NCBI GenBank assembly: GCA_963747735.1
Contig: CAVVGE010000001.1
Coordinates: forward strand, 1-64,000
From: AP-15 sp963747735
GTDB lineage: Bacteria > Pseudomonadota > Alphaproteobacteria > ATCC43930 > CGMCC-115725
DNA: 64,000 nt
Direction: 5' to 3'
Shown: positions 26,461-35,454 of the stretch, in pieces
Numbering within the stretch: the stretch's first letter is position 1
Layout: every line of letters begins with the position of its first letter
Notes under the pieces: generated by a model
Databases searched by the model: none
What the model was told of the DNA's origin: nothing
What the model saw: only the letters and a program-made list of their open reading frames with translations
Position numbers and translations under genes: made by a program

Positions 26461-27612
26461 ATGGGCGGGTCTCTCGACGGCATCAGGGTGCTCGAATTGG
26501 CGCGCTACCAGGCGGGGCCGCGCGGCGGCATGATCCTCTCCGACCTCGGCGCCGAAGTCATCAAGATCGAGAAATTGGGGGGTGAGGAAACGCGCCGCTC
26601 GGAGCCGCTGGTGCGCGGGCAGAGCGTCTATTTTTCGGTCTACAACCGCGGCAAGAAAAGCCTGTGCCTCGACCTGCGCACGGCCCGCGGCAAAGAGGTT
26701 TTCGCCGCGCTGGTGCCGACCGCCGATGTCGTGCTCGAAAACTTCCGGCCCGGCACGATGGCCAAGATGGGCTTTTCCTACGACGAATTGTGCAGATTGA
26801 AGCCGGACATCATCCTGACCTCGGTTTCGGCCTACGGCCAATACGGCCCCTATCGCGACCGGCCCGGCTTCGACCCCTTGGGGCAGGCGATGAGCGGGCT
26901 GATGAGCCTGACCGGCGCTCCGGTCGGCCAGCCGCTCGGGGCCGCCACCTCGCTCGTCGACCGCTACACCTCGCTGCACGCGACGATCGGCACCTTGGCA
27001 GCACTGCACCATCGCGACAAGACCGGCCAGGGTCAGCTCGTCGATTGCTGCCTGATGGATTCGGCGCTGACCATGGTCGAGATCCCGACCTCCTACTACC
27101 TCGCCACCGGCCGGGAGGGCGGCGAAAGCGGCCGGCCACCCTACAAGGCCAAGGACGGCTATGTCGTGATCTCCGCTTCGGGAAGTGCGATGGCAAGCCG
27201 GCTGATGCGGATCGCCACCGGCGACGAGAGCGCCACCGTTGCCGGCTGGACCAACCGGGTCGGAGAGGCCGATCCGCGCAAGCTCGCGGTCGCCAAATGG
27301 TGCGCCGAGAACACCGTCGACCACATCGTCAGGACCTTGCTCGACGCCGAGATCCCGGTGGCGCCGGTCAAGACCATTCCGCAGGTCGCCGAAGACCCGC
27401 ATCTGTGGGAGCGCGAGATGCTGGTCAAGATGGCCGACCCGGTCGCCGGTGAAATGTATCTGCCGGGCGCCACGATCAAGATGTCGAAGACGCCCGGCCG
27501 CCTCGGCCCGGTCCCGACCCCCGGCCAGCACACCGATGAGCTCTTATCGCAAATCCTCGGCTACGACCGCACCGCCCTCGACGAATTGCGGATGGCCAAG
27601 GTCATCGGCTGA
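26461..27612 (+). CDS. CaiB/BaiF-family CoA-transferase
   Basis: This 383-residue class III CoA-transferase has ELARYQAGPRGGMILSDLGA, NFRPGTMAKMG and a likely catalytic Asp167 in SLVDRYTSLH. It is a paralogue of the protein at 16141 but clearly different in sequence. It is divergent from the crotonase gene with 90 bases between the starts; the two may share a regulator for the same acyl-CoA pathway. The ATG at 26461 follows GGAGGTGGCG; the ORF start 15 bases upstream has no site. Confidence 0.88.
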   Translation: MGGSLDGIRVLELARYQAGPRGGMILSDLGAEVIKIEKLGGEETRRSEPLVRGQSVYFSVYNRGKKSLCLDLRTARGKEVFAALVPTADVVLENFRPGTMAKMGFSYDELCRLKPDIILTSVSAYGQYGPYRDRPGFDPLGQAMSGLMSLTGAPVGQPLGAATSLVDRYTSLHATIGTLAALHHRDKTGQGQLVDCCLMDSALTMVEIPTSYYLATGREGGESGRPPYKAKDGYVVISASGSAMASRLMRIATGDESATVAGWTNRVGEADPRKLAVAKWCAENTVDHIVRTLLDAEIPVAPVKTIPQVAEDPHLWEREMLVKMADPVAGEMYLPGATIKMSKTPGRLGPVPTPGQHTDELLSQILGYDRTALDELRMAKVIG

Positions 27613-27703
27613 GTTCCGCGGGCTCAGGAGGCCTCGACCTCGATCTTCCGTCGCGGCCTCCGGACCCGGCGATCGCCCGGTCGCCCCCGGTTGCATGGTC
27701 GCC

Positions 27704-27730
27704 CACGACCCGGCGCATCGCGGGGTCGTG
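27704..27730. terminator. Possible bidirectional terminator hairpin
   Basis: Between two convergent genes, cacgaccc (27704-27711) and gggtcgtg (27723-27730) form a perfect 8-base stem with an 11-base loop. No T-run follows, so a role in transcription end is only inferred from position. Confidence 0.35.
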
Positions 27731-27752
27731 GCGCAGCCTTTAGACGGTATCG

Positions 27753-29300
27753 TCAATCACCCGAGTCGTTGAAAAGGTCCTTGTGGAGCGCTTTGAAATT
27801 GTCGGTAAAACGCAGGATCTGAAACCCATTGCCGTCGCTTACCGTCCAGATCTCCAGCTCGGTCCCGTGGCCGTGCCAGTAACCGTGCCCGTTGCCCTTT
27901 CCGTTGCCGTTGCCGGAATTGACCTTTTGAAAGCGCGCGTAACCAGCGATCCGATCGACCGTCAGATCGACGCCCTGCGCCCAGCTCCCCGATCCGGGAA
28001 GGAAAGCCGTGCGCGGCGCCGGCGGCTTGTAGTACGCGATCTCTTTCGCATGGAACAGATCACGAATGTCGAAAACCCGCAAGCCCGCGTTGTGAAACGT
28101 GCAAGCGAGCATCGTCGGATTGTCGGCGCGGTTTGCAACGCATCTTTCCACGCTGTACTCCGGGGCTCCGGCGCCGGTATCGGGCGGATCGTTGACCAGG
28201 AGGTTGCAATTGGCGGCCTCGCTCACTTCGAGCTGCAGGTTGGCGACGATCTTTGGGTTCTTCTCATTGGTGATGTCGATGATGTTCGGGTAGCCAAACG
28301 GCGACGCCCCGCGGGCGCACGCGGCGGGGAGACCCCCGACCCCGCCCGCTCCGCCGGACTCGTCCGTGCTGACGATGTAGGTGCGCCCGTGCACATGGAT
28401 TGGGTACATGTCCTCGGCCTGCCCCTGGTCCTGCCAAAAGACCTTGCTGACAATCCGGATTTGCGGGTTGGGCCGGCGCAGCTGATAGTCGCTGACGTCG
28501 TCGATCACCAATCCGTCCGGACCGATCGAGGAGCCGGTGTTGCCGAATAGGCCGGGCTGCCCCGCGTAGAGCCGGGTCCCGGCGGCGTTCGTCCACATGC
28601 CGTGGGGCCTGCCGTCACCCAGGAACTGCCAGGGCGAGAGCTCCTGCGGGTTCAACGGGTCGTCGAGGGCCACGACGTATAGGAAGCCGCCGATGCCTCG
28701 ATTGTTCTGGCCGACATAGTAGGTCAGACCGTCCTGAGCGAAATTGCCCATGTGCGCCTGGCTGCCGGGCAGCGTGATGCTCGCCGTTCGTGACGGATGG
28801 AGGCAGTCGGTGGACAGGTCATAAAGGGCAAAGTTCGGCCCGTTGTTTTGGGCGGCCGCGAGGAGCTTTCGCCCGACATGCGCCCTCAGCGTCTCATGCG
28901 GGTTCAGCATCGCCGGCGTGTCGTCCAGATACGTGCTCGCCTGCGGATGCGCGGGATCCGAAACATCCACCACCACGACACCGAGATGCTGCTGCTGCGA
29001 ATTGTCATTCGTGGCAAAGTAGGCGCACTGGTTGAAGTAAGCCGGTCCGTTCTGGGAGACCGCTCCCTCGCCGCGGAATTGGGACACGAGCTCCAGGTTG
29101 CAGTTGTAGGCGCGTTCGGAATCGCCGCTGGAACGTTCTTGCGGCGTGGTCTGGCCTTGCAATCCGCTTTCGGTGTGGTCCCGGGGACCACACTTGGCTT
29201 GGCGCACTGATCCGGCCAGCGCCACTGAAGCGCTGAGGAGCAGAGCCAGCGACACCACTGTTGCAATTGCAATTGCCCCGATTCGCTCTTGCTTGATCAT
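27753..29300 (-). CDS. Secreted LVIVD-repeat (beta-propeller-like) protein
   Basis: This 515-residue protein has a Sec signal (IGAIAIATVVSLALLLSAS, cleavage near ALAGSV) and repeated short strands of the LVIVD type (LGVVVVDVSDPAHPQ, LYVVALDDPLNPQ, NIIDITNEKNPKIV, LRVFDIRDL), which predict a beta-propeller. A Gly-Asn-rich stretch (GNGNGKGNGHG) lies near the C terminus. It is exported, function unknown; such proteins are often adhesion or stress related. The ATG at 29300 has AGGGGG before it. Confidence 0.8.
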   Translation of the reverse strand: MIKQERIGAIAIATVVSLALLLSASVALAGSVRQAKCGPRDHTESGLQGQTTPQERSSGDSERAYNCNLELVSQFRGEGAVSQNGPAYFNQCAYFATNDNSQQQHLGVVVVDVSDPAHPQASTYLDDTPAMLNPHETLRAHVGRKLLAAAQNNGPNFALYDLSTDCLHPSRTASITLPGSQAHMGNFAQDGLTYYVGQNNRGIGGFLYVVALDDPLNPQELSPWQFLGDGRPHGMWTNAAGTRLYAGQPGLFGNTGSSIGPDGLVIDDVSDYQLRRPNPQIRIVSKVFWQDQGQAEDMYPIHVHGRTYIVSTDESGGAGGVGGLPAACARGASPFGYPNIIDITNEKNPKIVANLQLEVSEAANCNLLVNDPPDTGAGAPEYSVERCVANRADNPTMLACTFHNAGLRVFDIRDLFHAKEIAYYKPPAPRTAFLPGSGSWAQGVDLTVDRIAGYARFQKVNSGNGNGKGNGHGYWHGHGTELEIWTVSDGNGFQILRFTDNFKALHKDLFNDSGD

Positions 29301-29499
29301 GTTTCCCCCTTGCATGCAGGTGTTCTTTAGGGCGCTGCGGGATCCCGCGGGTTGTAGCGCTCGATTGCCACGCGGCTCGACTGTCTAATCCGACATCCTC
29401 CAGATTTCCGGCTGTTTCCGAGCCAGGATCACCTCTTTGGCAGAGTTGGGCAACGCCAAATCGCGGATAGCGCGGGTAAATGGCGATCGAAGCCGCCGG

Positions 29500-30387
29500 C
29501 TACCCGCCGGCCTGCACAAACCAGTCGAGAATTTCCTCGCCGGTCCAGAACAGCACGTCTTGATGCTGGCGGATCGCGGCGAGCGCATTGCGGAAATATT
29601 TGAGGCGGTGCGGCGCGCCCATGATGTAGGGGTGGACGACGAGCGCCATGATCCGCGCCGATTGGGCCGCATCGGCGTAAATCTGCTCGAACTGGTCGAT
29701 CGCGCGGTCGAAATATTCGCCGGCTTTGTGATGCTGGATCAGCATCATCGCCACATCGTTGCATTCCTGCGTGTAGGGCAAATTGACGATCGGCTTGCGC
29801 CGGGTCTTCAGCCACACCGGCTCGTCGTCGAGCACCCAGTCGCAGACATAGTCATAGCCTTCCTCGGCCAAGAGGTCGGGCGTTTCCCAGGTCTCGGTCA
29901 ATCCGGGGCCGAGCCAGCCGCGCGGGTTTTTGCCGGTCACCCCGCGGATCGCAGCGGCGGTCTTGCGGATGTCGAGGCGCTCGTCGGCGACCTTTTGCAT
30001 GTTCTTTTGGCTGAAGCCGTGGCCGATAAATTCCCAGCCGCGGTCGAGCGCCGCCTGCGCGATCGGCGCGTAACGGGCGATCGCCGAGCCGTTGATCGCC
30101 AGCACCGCACGCACCCGCTCTTCGTCGAGCGCTTCGAGCATGCGCCAGAACCCGACCCGGTTGCCGTATTCGTGCCAGGCCCAGTTCGGCACGTCGGGCA
30201 TCGGCGCACCACCAGCGGGCGGGGTCAAGACGGTGCGCGGCATCGGCTCCTGCGGATCCCACTCCTCGACATTGACGATGACCCAGACCGCCATCCTGGC
30301 GTCCTGCGGCAGGTGCAGCTTCCGGCGCCCGGCGATCGCCGAATAATCGAGCCGCTCGCTTGGCAGCATGATCCTGTTGTCGCTCAT
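29500..30387 (-). CDS. Polysaccharide deacetylase-family protein, copy 2
   Basis: This 295-residue protein belongs to the NodB/PuuE-like carbohydrate-esterase-4 superfamily: WVIVNVEEWDPQ at the first strand, the shared block WAWHEYGNRVGFWRMLEALD, EFIGHGFSQKNM and the C-terminal ALVVHPYIMGAPHRL. These proteins remove N-acetyl or act on amide bonds; PuuE-like ones serve allantoin or uric acid degradation. It is the second of two tandem paralogues; its ATG overlaps the stop of the first by four bases (ATGA, 30384-30387), so they are co-translated. Confidence 0.85.
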   Translation of the reverse strand: MSDNRIMLPSERLDYSAIAGRRKLHLPQDARMAVWVIVNVEEWDPQEPMPRTVLTPPAGGAPMPDVPNWAWHEYGNRVGFWRMLEALDEERVRAVLAINGSAIARYAPIAQAALDRGWEFIGHGFSQKNMQKVADERLDIRKTAAAIRGVTGKNPRGWLGPGLTETWETPDLLAEEGYDYVCDWVLDDEPVWLKTRRKPIVNLPYTQECNDVAMMLIQHHKAGEYFDRAIDQFEQIYADAAQSARIMALVVHPYIMGAPHRLKYFRNALAAIRQHQDVLFWTGEEILDWFVQAGG

Positions 30388-31262
30388 CCTGCGGCGATCC
30401 GTGCCTGCCGGTACCAGTCGAGGATCTCGACGCCGTTCCAGTGCAGCACCCCCGCGTGGCGGTTGACATGCTCATAGACGGCTTCGAGGTATTTGATCCG
30501 GTGCGGCTGGCCGCTGATATAGGGGTGGATCGCGATCGCCATGATTTTCGCCCGGTCAGCGCCCTCTTCGTAGAGCCGGTCGAAGGTGTCGATGCAGCGC
30601 GTCGTAAAATACGCCGATTCATGGTGCTGGACGAGCATCATCGGGATGTCGTTGAGCTCGACCGAATAGGGGAGCGTGACGAGCGGGCCGTGCTTTGTCG
30701 TGATCTCGGTCGGCTCGTCGTCATAGACCCAGTCGCCGATATATTCGATCCCCGCCGCCCTCAGCAAATCCGGAGTTTCGTAGGTTTCGGTCAAGCCGGG
30801 GCCGAGCCAGCCCTTGGGCTTGGCGCCGGTGCAACGCCGGATCGTATCGAGCGATTTGGCGATCATCGCCCGCTGGTCCTCGACCTTGTGGATCGGCATC
30901 TGCTCCCAGGCGTGCCCCATGAATTCCCAGCCGGCCTCGTGCGCCGCCCGCGCCACCCGTTCGTATTCCTCGCAGACGCGCGCGTTGATCGACAAGGTCG
31001 GGCGAATCGAAAGCTGCCGGAACAGCTCGAAAAAGCGCCATACCCCGACCCGCATGCCGTATTCGTGCCAGGCCCAGTTCGGCAAATCGGGGAGCAGCAC
31101 CTGGCCGGTCGGCGCCGGCAAGACCTGGCGCGCCATCGCCCGCGAAATCGACCAGAATTCGAGGTTGACGATGGTCCACACGACAATCCTGGCCCGGTTC
31201 GGGAGCTTGAGCGGCGGCCGGTCGACGATCGCCGAAAAGGTGCTGCGCTTGCGCGGGATCAT
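30384..31262 (-). CDS. Polysaccharide deacetylase-family protein, copy 1
   Basis: This 292-residue paralogue of the next gene shares the WAWHEYGMRVGVWRFFELF block, EFMGHAWEQMPIH, and the KGWLGPGLTETYETPDLL segment also present in the partner. The duplicate genes have diverged (by eye about half of the residues match), and both keep the same metal-site region, so they may act on different substrates or as a heteromer. It heads the minus-strand pair with 208 bases to the divergent RRM gene; no promoter could be assigned there. Confidence 0.85.
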   Translation of the reverse strand: MIPRKRSTFSAIVDRPPLKLPNRARIVVWTIVNLEFWSISRAMARQVLPAPTGQVLLPDLPNWAWHEYGMRVGVWRFFELFRQLSIRPTLSINARVCEEYERVARAAHEAGWEFMGHAWEQMPIHKVEDQRAMIAKSLDTIRRCTGAKPKGWLGPGLTETYETPDLLRAAGIEYIGDWVYDDEPTEITTKHGPLVTLPYSVELNDIPMMLVQHHESAYFTTRCIDTFDRLYEEGADRAKIMAIAIHPYISGQPHRIKYLEAVYEHVNRHAGVLHWNGVEILDWYRQARIAAG

Positions 31263-31470
31263 TTTCTCTGCCTCGTTGGCCGCCGGCGAAAATCCGCTCC
31301 GTAACGATCCTGGCGCGGCACCGGCCGCCGGGCAAGCTTACCGGCCGACCCCCTGAACGTGCGCCCTGCAACGCAGCACTGCAAAGTCAACATTCCCCAA
31401 GCAGCGCCGCCGCGGACATGGTTGATGGGCGTCGCGGCCGGGACGGCCGGCTGCGAGTGAGTAGGGGCCG

Positions 31471-31905
31471 ATGAGACTACAATTCTTCCGCGGCAATTTG
31501 TTTGTCGCCAATCTGCCGCCCGAGATTACCGACGATCAGCTGGCCGAGGCCTTCGATCCTTACGGCATCGTGCTCAGCGCCTCGGTCGCGCGCGATCCCT
31601 CGACCGGCAAGCGGCTGCGCTATGGGTTTGTCGATATCGCGACGGAGCGCGCGGCAAAGCTCGCCGTGACGAAGATGAACGGCGCCGAGGTCGACGGGCA
31701 CAATCTCGATGTGCGGATCAGCGAGCGGCCGGGGGCCGGGAAAAAGCCGCCGCGAGCGCAGGCGTCGCCGCGCCGGCCGCCGCTGCGGGCGGCCCCGCGC
31801 CCGAGCGCCGAGGAGGGCGATCCCGGCGAGGCCGCTTACACTCCGCGACCGCGCCGCCAGCCGACCTTCCAGGTCGAGCACCGCTCGCTCCCGCGCCGCC
31901 CGTAA
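31471..31905 (+). CDS. RRM-domain RNA-binding protein
   Basis: This 144-residue protein has one RNA recognition motif in the first 85 residues, with RNP2 LFVANL (10-15) and RNP1 RLRYGFVDI (48-56), followed by a basic Arg/Pro-rich tail. It resembles the small Rbp proteins of cyanobacteria and alphaproteobacteria that bind single-stranded RNA and may respond to cold. The ATG at 31471 follows taggggccg. Confidence 0.88.
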   Translation: MRLQFFRGNLFVANLPPEITDDQLAEAFDPYGIVLSASVARDPSTGKRLRYGFVDIATERAAKLAVTKMNGAEVDGHNLDVRISERPGAGKKPPRAQASPRRPPLRAAPRPSAEEGDPGEAAYTPRPRRQPTFQVEHRSLPRRP

Positions 31906-31972
31906 TCACCCCGCCCGTAATCACCCCGCCCCGAGACGCTTCGTCCCGAGCCGCGCCGCAGCCCTTCGCGGG

Positions 31973-33073
31973 TCAGATCGAATATTCGGGGATCGGGTCG
32001 AGCGGGGTGCCGCCTTCGACCGGATGGCCTTCGGCGCGCCAGCGCAGCATCCCGCCCGAGAGGTTGGCGATGTCGGCAAAGCCCGCTTCGCGCAGGATCA
32101 CATTTGCCTGGGCCGACCGGCTGCCGGCGCGGCAGACGGCGACAATCGGCCGGTCTTTCGGCAATTCGCCGGCGCGCTCGGCCAGCGCGCCGAGCGGGAT
32201 CAAGACCGCACCCTTGATATGCCCGAGCGGCCCGGTGAACTCGTCGGGCTCGCGCACATCGAGGATCTGCACCCCCCGCGCATGCTCTTCGAGCCCGTGC
32301 GGGTCGATCTCCCAGATGCCGGCAAAGCTGTAGCGCAGCGGCGCCCATTCGGGCTCGGCGGCGATGTCGATCGCGGTCTGCGGCCGGCCGCATTCAAGGT
32401 TGGCGGGGACCGCGACATCGAGCTTTTTCGGGTGCGCCAGGCGCAGGTTCTTCATATAGCCGGCAAAGTCGCCCTCGCCGGTTTCGCCGCCCAAACGCGG
32501 GTTGTAGCGCCGCTCCTCGCGCACGCTGGTGACGGTCAGGCCGCGATAGTCGTGCGCCGGGTATAAGAGGCAATCCTCGGGCAAGGTGAAAATCTGCTGG
32601 TGCACCGAGCGGTACATCGCATGCGGGTCGCCCTGTTGGAAATCGGTGCGGCCACTGCCGCGCACCATCAGGCAGTCGCCGGTAAACGCCATGCTGCGGT
32701 CGTCGAGAACATAGGTCAGGCAGCCATTGGTATGGCCCGGGGTCTTGCGCACCAACAGATTGCGGCTGCCAAAGGCGACGACATCGTCCTCGACCAGATA
32801 GCGATCGGCGCCCGCCGCACCGCTCTCGGCGGAGAGCGCGATACGGCATCCGGTCCTTTGCTTCAGCAGCCATGCGCCGGTCACATGGTCGGCATGGACA
32901 TGGGTTTCGAGCGCGTAGGCGAGCTTCAGATCGAGCTCGGCGATCAAGGCCGCGTCGCGCCTGACCTGCTCGAAGACCGGGTCGATGACGACCGCGGCCC
33001 CGCTCGCGCGGTCGCCGAGGAGATACGTGTAGGTCGAGGATGGCGGGTCGAAGAGCTGCCGAAACACCAACAT
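31973..33073 (-). CDS. MBL-fold hydrolase fused to rhodanese (persulfide dioxygenase-like)
   Basis: This 366-residue fusion has an ETHE1/Blh-type metallo-beta-lactamase domain with HVHADH (58-63), His114 in TPGHTNG, Asp133 in TGDCLM and YPAHDYRG, and a C-terminal rhodanese domain with active Cys314 in CRAGSRS. Such fusions oxidise glutathione persulfide and transfer sulfur, in sulfide detoxification. It is divergent from the GNAT gene and ends 67 bases from the RRM gene. The motifs are complete. Confidence 0.9.
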   Translation of the reverse strand: MLVFRQLFDPPSSTYTYLLGDRASGAAVVIDPVFEQVRRDAALIAELDLKLAYALETHVHADHVTGAWLLKQRTGCRIALSAESGAAGADRYLVEDDVVAFGSRNLLVRKTPGHTNGCLTYVLDDRSMAFTGDCLMVRGSGRTDFQQGDPHAMYRSVHQQIFTLPEDCLLYPAHDYRGLTVTSVREERRYNPRLGGETGEGDFAGYMKNLRLAHPKKLDVAVPANLECGRPQTAIDIAAEPEWAPLRYSFAGIWEIDPHGLEEHARGVQILDVREPDEFTGPLGHIKGAVLIPLGALAERAGELPKDRPIVAVCRAGSRSAQANVILREAGFADIANLSGGMLRWRAEGHPVEGGTPLDPIPEYSI

Positions 33074-33149
33074 CGCCCGACTCCCTGAACCTACCCAAGC
33101 GCGCGTGCTATCCTATCATTTCCTGCGGCGAAAAGGGAGGCGGCGCACC

Positions 33150-33608
33150 ATGGCCGAGATCGCGATCACCGGGCTCGGCGAAACCGACCGCGCCCGCTGG
33201 GCCGAGCTGTGGCATGGCTATCTGGAGTTTTACGAGACGCAATTGCCGGCCGAAATCTACGAGCATACCTGGCGCCGGCTCCTGGCATCGGAGGGCCCGA
33301 TCCGCGGCCTCGGCGCGCGGCTCGGCGGCGCCCAGGCACCGCTCGCCGGCATCACCCATTACCTCTTTCACGCCCACGCCTGGAGCGCCCAGGAGGTGTG
33401 CTATCTGCAAGACCTCTACGTCGACCCCGCCGCCCGCCGCCACGGCGTCGGCGGCAAGCTGATCGAGGCCGTCGCCGCGATCGCCCGCGAGCGCGATTGC
33501 CTGCGCCTCTACTGGACCACCAAAGAGGACAACGCCACCGCCCGCTCGCTCTACGACCATATCGCCCATTTCAACGGCTTCATCCGCTACGACTGCCGGC
33601 TCGACTAA
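33150..33608 (+). CDS. GNAT-family N-acetyltransferase
   Basis: This 152-residue GNAT has LQDLYVDPAARRHGVGGKLI, the acetyl-CoA-binding motif A (R/QxxGxG/A), and a C-terminal ARSLYDHIA helix. The acceptor is unknown. The ATG at 33150 has GGGAGG before it; an in-frame ATG 45 bases upstream was rejected for lack of a site. Confidence 0.85.
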   Translation: MAEIAITGLGETDRARWAELWHGYLEFYETQLPAEIYEHTWRRLLASEGPIRGLGARLGGAQAPLAGITHYLFHAHAWSAQEVCYLQDLYVDPAARRHGVGGKLIEAVAAIARERDCLRLYWTTKEDNATARSLYDHIAHFNGFIRYDCRLD

Positions 33609-33883
33609 GGCCGATCCATATATTGTGTCTCCCCGGCTTGAAGGAAAGCCGCGCGATCAAGTATCCGACCCCGGCCGGGTTTGCCCCAGGGCCAAATTAA
33701 AACCGAGTGGCGGGCTCAGTATGCTTGAAAGGTGAATTGATAACTTTTTGAGGACTTTGAGAAATTTGTCATAATGCGTCTTATACTCCGCTTGCCGCGG
33801 GCGCGGGCGACGATGAAACCACAAGACGTAGAGTTTGGGCATCCCCAGGTTCCTCCTAGGCCAAAAAAGAAGGCAAAGGACGA
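33609..33883. other. Intergenic region leading into the accessory island
   Basis: The base composition drops here (gataactttttgaggac near 33740). A minus-strand frame of 61 codons at 33657-33842 begins MPKLYVLWFHRR and has an AGGAGG site before it, but it matches no family I know and is listed only as possible. Upstream elements for the next gene must lie here. Confidence 0.4.
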
Positions 33884-34702
33884 ATGACCGCGACTCCCCC
33901 GCAGCGCACTCTCACCGCAGACCAGATACGAGCCATCGCGGACGCGCTCGGTGATACGGACGAAGGCCTGACTGGCTCGGAAATCGCCCACCTGCTTTCC
34001 GCCTGTCAGATTACCGACACCGACCCGGCCGCGACGAAGAGGCACCGCCTCCACAACGCTTTCGCGGCAGACCAAAACCGGCGGCAGCATCGCAGGAACA
34101 TTCTAGAATTCATCCGTCAGTCGATTAAGCCCGCGCGTTTCGTTAGCGAACCGCAGCGCTTCGAGCCATTGCGCGCCAATCTCAACCGTGCTCTCGCCTT
34201 TGCCGGGCTTGAGGTGAGCGAGGCCGGAGAGCTAAGAGCAGCCGAGCAGGCCCGAACGCTCCCCGAAGCCGAGCACCGCGCACAGGAGCTTCGCTCCGTG
34301 CTGTCTACGCGCGGCGTGCATGGGGACGTGCTGCGCTTCTGCCGGGCAGAGCTGCTAGAGGATAATTATTTTCATGCGGTTCTAGAAGCGGTCAAGAGCA
34401 TGGCCGACAAAATCCGCGCTCGCACCGGCCTGACCGACGACGGCGACGAACTAATAGCCCGCGCCTTCAGTGGGGAAATCCCGATGCTCGCCATCAATCC
34501 ACTGAAAACGAAAAGTGAGCGCAGCGAGCAGAGTGGCTTCGCCAACCTGCTGCGCGGCACCTTCGGCATGTTCAGAAACACCACGGCCCACGAGGCGCGC
34601 ATCAATTGGGTGATTGCGAAGGAGGACGCGGAAGACCTGCTCTCCCTGCTGTCGCTCATTCACCGCCGCTTGGACAAGGCCCACATGCCGCCGCGTATTT
34701 AA
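33884..34702 (+). CDS. TIGR02391-family (Ymh-like) protein
   Basis: This 272-residue protein has the C-terminal half of the TIGR02391/Ymh family: YFHAVLEAVKSMADKIRART, then a variable segment and FRNTTAHEARINW, the R-N-x(2)-A-H motif that recalls HEPN domains. The family is widely found in mobile and defence islands, but its activity is unproved. The N half is basic and unrecognised. The ATG at 33884 has AAAGGA. It lies in the lower G+C island next to a resolvase and an AbiV-like gene, which supports a mobile or defence origin. Confidence 0.75.
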   Translation: MTATPPQRTLTADQIRAIADALGDTDEGLTGSEIAHLLSACQITDTDPAATKRHRLHNAFAADQNRRQHRRNILEFIRQSIKPARFVSEPQRFEPLRANLNRALAFAGLEVSEAGELRAAEQARTLPEAEHRAQELRSVLSTRGVHGDVLRFCRAELLEDNYFHAVLEAVKSMADKIRARTGLTDDGDELIARAFSGEIPMLAINPLKTKSERSEQSGFANLLRGTFGMFRNTTAHEARINWVIAKEDAEDLLSLLSLIHRRLDKAHMPPRI

Positions 34703-35012
34703 TTGGCTGGTACGGGGATTACAAAATTCAAGCCTTTCGGATTTTTCGGAAGGTATGACCGTAATGGCGCGGAGCGATTATGCGTTAGTGAGCAGATGGC
34801 CTTACTTGAAAGTGGCATCTCTTCTCTAGAGAAGCCTTCAGGTGCCAGGCGTTGATCGCGCGTTGTTCGCCATGCAGCAACAGGGGCCGCGCGATACGTC
34901 GTTTGGTTCCATATAGTCGACGACGAGCGTCCGATTCTGCGCATAACTCGCGCCGGGCGGCTCACGCCTCACTTGAGAGCATGAGCCGCCTCGAACTGGT
35001 GACACAGGATGC
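34703..35012. other. Intergenic region, 310 bases, nothing assigned
   Basis: Minus-strand frames here (such as 34699-34965) have poor coding character and no ribosome binding site. I see no RNA gene or clear repeat. Confidence 0.6.
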
Positions 35013-35177
35013 TCAGTAGCAGTTGTAATCCTCGAAGTCCCCGTCATCCGGGTCAAGATCACCTTTGGGGGTACAGGTCTGGGTCTTCGGCCTCGCGTCT
35101 GCCGGATGTGGGACAAAGGACGCACCAAGGGTGAAGGCCATAATGGCTAAGGCCAGGGCGACTCTCACGCGGCTCAT
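35013..35177 (-). CDS. Small secreted peptide, 54 residues
   Basis: A short frame begins at the ATG at 35177, preceded by AGGAGGAG. The first 28 residues are a typical signal peptide (MSRVRVALALAIMAFTLGAS, cleavage near ADA). The mature part (about 26 residues) is acidic, with Cys35 and Cys53 that could form a disulfide (CTPKGDLDPDDGDFEDYNCY). I know no family for it. It is divergent from the resolvase. The signal, the site and the cysteine pair make it a likely real gene. Confidence 0.6.
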   Translation of the reverse strand: MSRVRVALALAIMAFTLGASFVPHPADARPKTQTCTPKGDLDPDDGDFEDYNCY

Positions 35178-35364
35178 AGCACGCACTCCTCCTGAGAACT
35201 TATCTGGGCTTTATCTTCCAGGTGGACGGCCCATCCGCCCCACCACGGCAAAATAGGTGAGGGATCGGTCGAAAACTGTGGGGCAGTTCACACTTTAGCA
35301 AAAAGTTTATCCTGGGTTCAGGGCGAGCGGGGCAAATCTGAAAGGATTTGCCGGCTCGACCTCG

Positions 35365-35437
35365 TTGTTGCGAAAATCAAGAATTATGCAAAAAAATTAG
35401 CACGTTGAAGCAATTGGGTTTTTTTGTTGCGGAAATC
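35365..35437. repeat. Direct repeats before the resolvase, possible res site
   Basis: ttgttgcg.aaatc occurs at 35365-35378 and 35424-35437 with one mismatch (13 of 14), 59 bases apart, in the A/T-rich stretch just before the resolvase start. Serine resolvases bind repeated half-sites next to their own gene, so this may be the recombination site. The assignment is inferred. Confidence 0.4.
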
Positions 35438-35454
35438 CACTGCAGAATGAAACC

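Noticed and set aside
25603..27531. 642-codon frame extending the enoyl-CoA hydratase upstream
   Set aside because: The part past 26370 is antisense to the CoA-transferase, and the ATG at 26370 begins the true fold with a ribosome binding site.
33657..33842. 61-codon minus-strand frame with an AGGAGG site
   Set aside because: No family match and no neighbour support; mentioned in the intergenic entry only.
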